Assembly (NCBI GenBank): GCA_910575835.1
Contig: CAJTGB010000001.1
Location: 1 to 64,000, forward strand
Direction: 5' to 3'
DNA from: Lachnospiraceae bacterium
GTDB lineage: Bacteria > Bacillota > Clostridia > Lachnospirales > Lachnospiraceae
Length of the DNA stretch: 64,000 nt
Of the stretch, positions 59,097 through 64,000 are shown piece by piece (the stretch's first letter is position 1; each line of letters begins with the position of its first letter). A program made the position numbers and the translations under genes. Under the pieces are notes generated by a model. That model ran no database searches. It was not told the origin of the DNA and worked only from the letters and a program-made list of their open reading frames with translations.

Positions 59097-60394
59097 TTAA
59101 GCATTGCTCGCTACTTTATCAAGAAGTCTTGCGGAATCCCGCTTTGCTTTTCTTGTTGAGTGAGCGTAAATATTCATTGTGGTACTGACATCAGAGTGTC
59201 CTAACAGTTCCTGTACATCTTTCGGAGCAGCCCCATTGGAAAGCAGGTTGCTGGTGTAAGTGTGACGCAACTGGTGAAAATGAAAATCTTCAAATCCTTC
59301 CAGCTTCTTTGCCACTGATCTGCATACAATGCTGAGTGTACTCGGCAGTTCCAAAGAGCCATCTGGTCGCAGGCAGACAAAGGAGATTTCTTTGTAGTCG
59401 GCTGGGACTTCCTGTGTTCCGTCAAGATGATAGTATTCATAATATATCCTGTTTTTTACATGCACTTCTTTGTAGTAATTGCGGTGATATAGTTCACCAT
59501 ATTGCATCCGGTTTTTGAGCTGTTCTTTTCTGACAGCTTTCAGTATTTCAGTCAGAGTATCGCCAAAATCAACAATCCTTACTTTCTTTCGCTTTGTTGG
59601 TCCGATAATATTTTTGTGTTTCATTCCGTCGTAGCGGATACTGCGTTTTATGGTAAGGCATTGTTCCTCAAGGTTAATGTCCTGCCATGTAAGGCCACAG
59701 GTTTCCCCGATACGGAGTCCGGCATAATATGCAATCTGGATTGGCAGAATGGCAGGTGGATTTTTCTTTTCCAGATAGTTGATAAGTCTCTCATAGTCTT
59801 CGTGTGAAATTGGCTGTGTGCCTTCTTCTACTTCATCATCGGAAAACAGATCGACTTCTTCAGCCTGCCTTTTCAACTTGATATATTGCATCGGATTGAA
59901 GCTGATTAGCTGTTTTGGAAATACCGCAAAACGGAAAGACTGCTGTAACACTGCGGAAAAAGAATGGATATAATCTTTGCTGTATCCTTTTCTTACTTTT
60001 CCATCAGGAAATTCGCCACCGAATGTAAGCAGATCGAGGAAACTCTGTAAATGTTCAGCAGTAACCGTTTTCAACTTGCGTTCTGCAATCGGGTGTTTCT
60101 TGATACATCGGATTGCACCAAGATAATTTTCCACTGTACTATTGCTGAGTGTTCCAACTTTCAGTTCTTCTTCCGCCCACATATCCAGAAGTTCTCCTAC
60201 CGTAAAACTGTCTGCCTTTGCGACAAACTTCTTATTTTCATAATCTTCCAGTGCTTTGCGGAGAAGCTTTTCCGTCTCACTTTTGCTCTCGGTTCCGGCA
60301 TATTCCTTCTGAACCATTTTACCGCTTGCGTCCTCTACATAGAAGCGATAGTACCATTTTTATCCTTTTTTTTTCTAACAGATCCTTTTGCCAT
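59097..60394 (-). pseudogene. Tyrosine-type integrase, frameshifted near the N-terminus
   Basis: The long frame (59097-60317, 406 residues) has an SAM-like DNA-binding domain (FTVGELLDMWAEEELKVGTL) and the catalytic core: AYYAGLRIGETCGLTWQDIN (Arg), HFHQLRHTYTSNLLSNGA (His-x-x-Arg), and LGHSDVSTTMNIYAHST (His and Tyr). Upstream, ATG at 60394 with AAAGGAGA opens MAKGSVRKKKDKNG, but a missing base in an A run (9 A, 60366-60374) ends it at TAG. The other frame gives WYYRFYVEDASGKMVQ and joins the core. The usual AP2-like arm is therefore separated. It could be a true mutation, slippage or an error. Confidence 0.85.
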
Positions 60395-60554
60395 AATCGT
60401 ATGTCTCCTTTCGATATCAGACAATCGGAACTGTTGAAATGCTTCTTGCGTGTAGGCATCTTATGGACAAGTCCATAAGCCAATTCGCCACTCGTCAAAT
60501 CTGTAAACAGCTTGACTCGCTTGCGCTCATTTTATCATAACTCCGATTATCTTA

Positions 60555-60740
60555 CTATACCGATTCAGAATCTTCGTACATAACTTCGGATAAAAGATTT
60601 GCAAGCCTTTGTTCTGCTGTTTCCGGTTTCTTGGAATAGAGCCTTACAATATCTGCCATGTCGTTAAATGCGTTGACAGTATGGGTGATCTCCCTGAGAA
60701 ACATAATCTCGTTATATTCATCGTTCGATTCAAACCCCAT
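60555..60740 (-). CDS. Small hypothetical downstream of the XRE gene
   Basis: A 61-residue acidic frame (GFESNDEYNEIMFLREITHT, then PETAEQRLANLLSEVMYEDS). Its ATG overlaps the stop of the XRE gene (TAATG), so it would be translated by coupling. Function is unknown. The gap 60395-60554 holds an oddly repetitive ttgactcgcttgcgctc stretch but no gene. Confidence 0.5.
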   Translation of the reverse strand: MGFESNDEYNEIMFLREITHTVNAFNDMADIVRLYSKKPETAEQRLANLLSEVMYEDSESV

Positions 60741-61117
60741 TACTTTGGCAATGTCCGCTCTTTGGGATTGCCCTTGTAATTCTTGCAGGCGTGCTGGAAT
60801 GAATCCAGAAACAGTTCATATTGCTTTAACATTAATAGCAGTAAGTCTTTAGAAAAAGCATCTTCTGTTTTAGTAAGGTCAAGAGGTAACTGTTTGAGAA
60901 TATCACTCATCGCATCACGAATCTGTAATTCCCTTTTATCCGTAATGTCGGTTTCATATTCATCGGTTTCCCCTTTGAGCCATTCAATAGATACATGAAG
61001 TGCTTCCGAGAGACCTTCCAGCACCATCTTTTTGGTATTGTCAATCGAACCGTTCTCATAACGCAGGATTGTAGAAGCTGTAACTCCCATCTTCTCTGCG
61101 AAAATTGAATAATGCAA
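60740..61117 (-). pseudogene. XRE-family regulator, 5'-truncated
   Basis: The frame enters in the middle of a helix-turn-helix (FAEKMGVTASTILRYENGSI, then NTKKMVLEGLSEALHVSIEW). It goes on with a helical C-terminal domain to TAA at 60740-60742. The first roughly 15 residues of the HTH are missing, and the only available start is a TTG at 61117. That start lies against the ribosome site of the divergent excisionase gene at 61138, leaving no room for a promoter or RBS. The gene was probably cut when this element joined another. Confidence 0.6.
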
Positions 61118-61137
61118 TTTAAAAGGAAGGTGATCAC

Positions 61138-61368
61138 ATGACGCAAAGAAAGCTTGCTTTATCTATTGAGGAAGCTGCTGATTATACGGGAATCGGCAGG
61201 AACACCCTGAGAAAACTGGTGGAGTGGAAGAAACTTCCGGTATTAAAGGTCGGGAGGAAAGTCCTGATTAAAACGGATATGCTGGAACTCTTCATGGAAG
61301 CCAACGAGGGCAGGGACTTGAGGGATAAGGGAAATGTGAAAGCAGTCACAAGAAACGGTTCAGCTTAA
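61138..61368 (+). CDS. Excisionase-like DNA-binding protein
   Basis: A 76-residue protein. SIEEAADYTGIGRNTLRKLV and LKVGRKVLIKTDMLELFMEA are the MerR-like winged-helix features of the excisionase family (Xis of Tn916-type elements), which steers the integrase toward excision. The ATG at 61138 follows AAGGAAGGTG. It lies close to the integrase, as expected, though read in the other direction. Confidence 0.8.
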   Translation: MTQRKLALSIEEAADYTGIGRNTLRKLVEWKKLPVLKVGRKVLIKTDMLELFMEANEGRDLRDKGNVKAVTRNGSA

Positions 61369-61393
61369 AAAGGCGGTTTCCGAAGAAACCGCC
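61366..61393 (-). terminator. Hairpin with T run on the minus strand
   Basis: ggcggtttc (61372-61380) pairs perfectly with gaaaccgcc (61385-61393). On the minus strand it is followed by ttttt (A run at 61367-61371 on the plus strand). It would stop transcripts entering from the right. Confidence 0.65.
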
Positions 61394-61514
61394 AAAGGTT
61401 CTATCAGACCGAAGTCATGATATACCTACACGCAAGCAGATTATACCATGTATTTCGTCTGACGGACAACAGGAAACTTATGTTTGGAAGAAAAGAGAAA
61501 GGACGATGATATTT

Positions 61515-61829
61515 ATGGCAAGATCAACAAAGAGTTATGAGGAGCGTATGCTCCAGTTGGAAAAGAAAGAACAGGAAAGCCTTGAGAAAGCGAAACAGTA
61601 CGCAGCACAGAAACGGGAACTGAAGAAACGTCAGAAATATGTGGAAACGAAAAAACGAACCCACAGGCTCTGCCAGATTGGCGGTGCGGTGGAATCAGTG
61701 CTTGGCTCTGCGATTGAGGAAGAAGATATTCCAAAGCTGATCGGCTTCTTAAAAAGGCAGGAAGCAAACGGAAAGTTTTTCTCAAAGGCAATGCAGAAAG
61801 AGCCAGTTGCAAATACGGAGGAAGTGTAA
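61515..61829 (+). CDS. DUF3847 family protein (mobilization accessory)
   Basis: A 104-residue Lys/Glu/Gln-rich protein with a predicted coiled coil (SYEERMLQLEKKEQESLEKA, then QKRELKKRQKYVETKKRTHR) and VESVLGSAIEEEDIPKLIGF. DUF3847 proteins stand just before MobA/MobL relaxases, like MobC-type accessory proteins that help bind oriT. The ATG at 61515 is preferred over the ATG at 61506 because of the AAAGGA spacing. The likely oriT follows in the gap. Confidence 0.7.
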   Translation: MARSTKSYEERMLQLEKKEQESLEKAKQYAAQKRELKKRQKYVETKKRTHRLCQIGGAVESVLGSAIEEEDIPKLIGFLKRQEANGKFFSKAMQKEPVANTEEV

Positions 61830-61882
61830 TGCCGGAGGGAGTGGGTTTTCCATTCCCTTCATTGCTTTTTCATGAAGGGCGC

Positions 61883-61940
61883 ACTTATGGACAACCAGAG
61901 GTTGTCCGTATAAGTTTGCCACAGGTGGCAACCGGTCTAC
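61883..61940 (+). other. Likely origin of transfer (oriT)
   Basis: A near-perfect inverted repeat, acttat-ggacaacc (61883-61896), aga, ggttgtcc (61900-61907), then gt and ataagt (61910-61915), is followed by ttgccac-agg-tggcaac (61916-61931). An inverted repeat ending in tataagt followed by a tgcc-type sequence is the layout of MOB-Q (IncQ-type) origins. It sits between DUF3847 and the relaxase gene, its usual place. The 328-base gap 61830-62157 holds no other credible gene. Confidence 0.6.
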
Positions 61941-62157
61941 GCTTACGCTTGCCGGGCTCGTTCCGTCGGCGGGCATTTCATGCAGACCTGCTCATGCCGC
62001 AGGAGGCACTCTTCGCCAGAGGGGCGCATTCCATGCAGGCTGTTATGCACAGGGCACTCTTACGCAGAGGGCGTTCCGGCAGATACTATTTTCTTTTAGG
62101 AAAAACGTTACTTGCCGGAAATCAAAGCCGGATACGGCAGAAAGGGGGAAACAGATT

Positions 62158-63879
62158 ATGGCAATCTTCCATTATACAGTAAAGATTGTTGGACGGAGCA
62201 AAGGAAAATCTATCATATCAGCGTCTGCCTATCTTAATGGTGATGTGATGAAAAATGAAGAAACAGGCAGGATCAGCTACTACACTTCAAAAAAAGAAGT
62301 TGTTTATGCCAGCCTGATGATGTGTAAAAATGCACCGCAGGAATGGCAGAATGTACCTGCTGAAAATATCAAGTGGTTTCAGAAATCTGTCCGATATAAA
62401 AGGGCAGATAACAAAGAAGCTGCACTGGAAAAATTCAAACTTACCTTTCAGAAACAGCGTTTATGGAATGAAGTTTTGAAGATTGAGAAAAATTCAGATG
62501 CACAACTCGGCAGGTCGTTTGAGTTCTCACTTCCGAAAGAATGGAGCCGACAGGAACAGATTGAATTTACAACGGACTATATTCAGAAAAACTTTGTAGA
62601 CAAAGGCATGTGTGCCGACTGGAGCATACATGATAAGGGTGATGGGAACCCACATGTGCATCTGCTTGTAACCATGCGTCCCTTTTAGCCAGATCATTCG
62701 TGGGGAAATAAAGAAGTCAAAGACTGGGATTTTGTCAGAGATACTGACGGAAATATCGTGGTTGATGAATCCCATCCTGACTGGTGGCAGGATAAAAAGA
62801 ACCCTGACCGCCATGGAATCCGAATCCCAGTACTGGACGAAAACGGCAATCAGAAAGTCGGTGCAAGGAACCGCAAACAATGGAAACGGGTGCTGACTGA
62901 TGCTACCGGGTGGAGCAATCCCAGAAACTGCGAATTGTGGCGGAGCGAATGGGCGAAAGTCTGCAATGCACATTTAGCGGTGGAACAACAGATTGACCAC
63001 CGGTCCTATGCAAGACAGGGAAAACTAGAAATCCCTACAATTCATGAAGGTGCGGATGCAAGAAAGATTGATGAGAAATTCCAGAATGGACAGGTGCAGA
63101 CCGCTTCATGGAAAGTAGAGGAAAACCAGATTATAAAAAAACAAAATTCACTGCTGAAAAAGATACAGACCAGTTTCGGAAAAGTGTCTGGTGCATTATC
63201 ACAGTGGAAGGAGCGATTGAATGTCCTTAGAAGAAAGCCGGGAAGTCATTCCCATGATGGAGACAATGATAAACCAGATCGAGGAACAGCAGAACCTTAT
63301 GGCAGAGATGGTAAAGGAATTGCAGGAACGGGACAGACAGCTTTTGTCCTTTCAGGAGCAGAACCAAAGTTTGCAAATCTTAAACAGCGAGTTATCCAGG
63401 CTGCTGAATCTTTTGCCAGATACAGAAGAACTGCTCTCCCAGATCGAACAGCAGAAAAACAGAATCGAACAGTTGGAAAACGAGAATCAGCAATGGCAGG
63501 AATTAACGCAGAAGCTGAACAGAGAGAACAGTTTATTGCTGAAACAGAACAGCGAATTGCTGACCTTAAACAGCAGATAGAGAAAGCGAGGGAGATTGAT
63601 GAACGGATGCGTAAACTTAGAGAACGTCGGGCAGGTGGAAGAGCTTCTGCTGATGACGGAACAGATGCAGGACGAACTGGATCAGAAAGACCAGACGATT
63701 ATGGAACTGAACAGGCAGCTAAGCGAATCGCTGACCTTGAACGAGAAATTGAACAGCGAAAACAGAGCCGAGAATATCGAAGCATTGCGGACAAGATTAA
63801 AGCAAACAGAGGAACAATTAACCAGCGAGACAGACAGCAGGAAAAGAGCCGACGCAGAAGTCGTGGCATGGAAATTTAG
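62158..63879 (+). pseudogene. MobA/MobL-type relaxase interrupted by an in-frame TAG
   Basis: This relaxase would nick oriT and pilot the strand. The ATG at 62158 follows AAAGGGGG. Residues 1-176 contain IFHYTVKIVGRSKGKSIISA and SAYLNGD, the MobA/MobL start, and NPHVHLLVTMRPF with the metal histidines 166 and 168. Codon 177 is TAG (62686-62688). The same frame continues PDHSWGNKEVKDWDFVRDT, then WSNPRNCELWRSEWAKVCNA and EQQIDHRSYARQGKLEIPTI, the standard second part. A single nonsense change thus splits an otherwise intact gene. The tail from about 63221 overlaps another gene in a different frame. Confidence 0.85.
63221..63580 (+). CDS. Coiled-coil protein overlapping the relaxase tail
   Basis: A 119-residue Glu/Gln/Leu-rich protein (MSLEESREVIPMMETMINQI, then EELLSQIEQQKNRIEQLENE) predicted as an almost continuous coiled coil. 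It is read in the second frame across the C-terminal part of the relaxase gene. The clear heptad pattern supports it as a real gene; the relaxase frame across it is also low in stop codons and rich in Arg, Ala and Gln. Its stop lies 18 bases before the next start in the same frame. Confidence 0.55.
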   Translation: MSLEESREVIPMMETMINQIEEQQNLMAEMVKELQERDRQLLSFQEQNQSLQILNSELSRLLNLLPDTEELLSQIEQQKNRIEQLENENQQWQELTQKLNRENSLLLKQNSELLTLNSR

Positions 63880-64000
63880 ATACAAAAAAGCAGAACAGGA
63901 AAAATGCTATGCACAGACACACCAAAAGATGGTCGAGATACCTGTTGAGAAAAAGGTGCCTTATGAGAAATGCAAAAAATGTGACCGCACTGCTTACCAG
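63599..64000 (+). CDS. Coiled-coil mobilization-region protein, runs off the window
   Basis: From ATG 63599, behind GAGGGAG, the frame reads MNGCVNLENVGQVEELLLMT, then DELDQKDQTIMELNRQLSES and KLNSENRAENIEALRTRLKQ, a coiled coil. It ends for now with EKKVPYEKCKKCDRTAYQ, where a cysteine pair begins a zinc-like motif. The end is beyond 64000. It follows the previous coiled-coil gene by 18 bases in the same frame, so the two may once have been one gene. Function is unknown. Confidence 0.55.
   Translation, partial: MNGCVNLENVGQVEELLLMTEQMQDELDQKDQTIMELNRQLSESLTLNEKLNSENRAENIEALRTRLKQTEEQLTSETDSRKRADAEVVAWKFRYKKAEQEKCYAQTHQKMVEIPVEKKVPYEKCKKCDRTAYQ

Noticed and set aside
61829-62182. 117-codon frame between DUF3847 and the relaxase
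   Set aside because: Its composition is protein-unlike (Arg/Leu/Gly-rich with no domain), it has no ribosome site and it spans the likely oriT repeats. It overlaps the relaxase start. Better read as the oriT region.
1-64000. tRNA or rRNA genes
   Set aside because: No cloverleaf with an acceptor stem and TTCRA loop or rRNA sequence was noticed on reading; a covariance scan would be needed to exclude one.

Overview
The window looks like the chromosome of a gut Lachnospiraceae (Clostridia). The core genes have the codon style and order of that family (birA, a short DUF6145-type gene, coaX, dusB, greA, lysS). An S-box riboswitch precedes metK, strong AGGAGG ribosome sites are everywhere, and the second half carries a Lachnospiraceae-type conjugative element. 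Family names come from reading motifs by eye; no search was run. Layout: (1) 1-2.7 kb is a junk yard: a complete IS1182-type insertion sequence lies against the 3' remnant of a phosphonopyruvate decarboxylase gene, followed by the tail of an IS66-type transposase. (2) 2.7-25.1 kb is housekeeping sequence: a DUF885 protein, a small hypothetical, shikimate kinase, murA, a domain-swapped family-3 glycosidase, recQ, the SAM riboswitch and metK, a two-component system, a short-chain dehydrogenase, an RNA methyltransferase, an in-frame patatin/ornithine carbamoyltransferase fusion, birA, coaX, dusB, greA and lysS. (3) 25.1-50.3 kb, directly after lysS, is a conjugation module. It starts with small DNA-binding proteins (DUF6462/DUF5348 types). 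It continues with a type IV secretion operon (VirB2-like, VirB6/TrbL, NlpC/P60 plus 3D hydrolase, PrgI/VirB3-like, VirB4, VirD4) and ends with a 1511-residue thioester/Cna-B surface adhesin. A Fic protein, a structured RNA candidate with its own promoter, a zinc-finger protein, a sigma factor and a signal peptidase follow. No relaxase or integrase lies inside this module. (4) 50.5-59.1 kb is an AT-rich cargo region of small genes and gene fragments (XRE/SLOG pair, VOC, DUF3788, MBL, GNAT, inositol monophosphatase, methyltransferase, CPBP, DUF3795, and two copies of an unknown 201-residue protein). A roughly 50-nt junction repeat recurs four times here, and several genes are chimeric or duplicated, so the region looks like a cassette-like or accretion array. 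(5) 59.1-64 kb is the start of a mobilizable element: a tyrosine integrase broken by a homopolymer frameshift, a 5'-truncated XRE regulator, an excisionase, a DUF3847 protein, a likely oriT, a MobA/MobL relaxase broken by an in-frame TAG, and two coiled-coil genes, the last running off the window. The most unusual items are the cargo array with its recurring junction element, the structured RNA at 48.58-48.82 kb, the patatin-OTC fusion, and the Fic gene whose promoter sits inside a perfect 13-bp inverted repeat.
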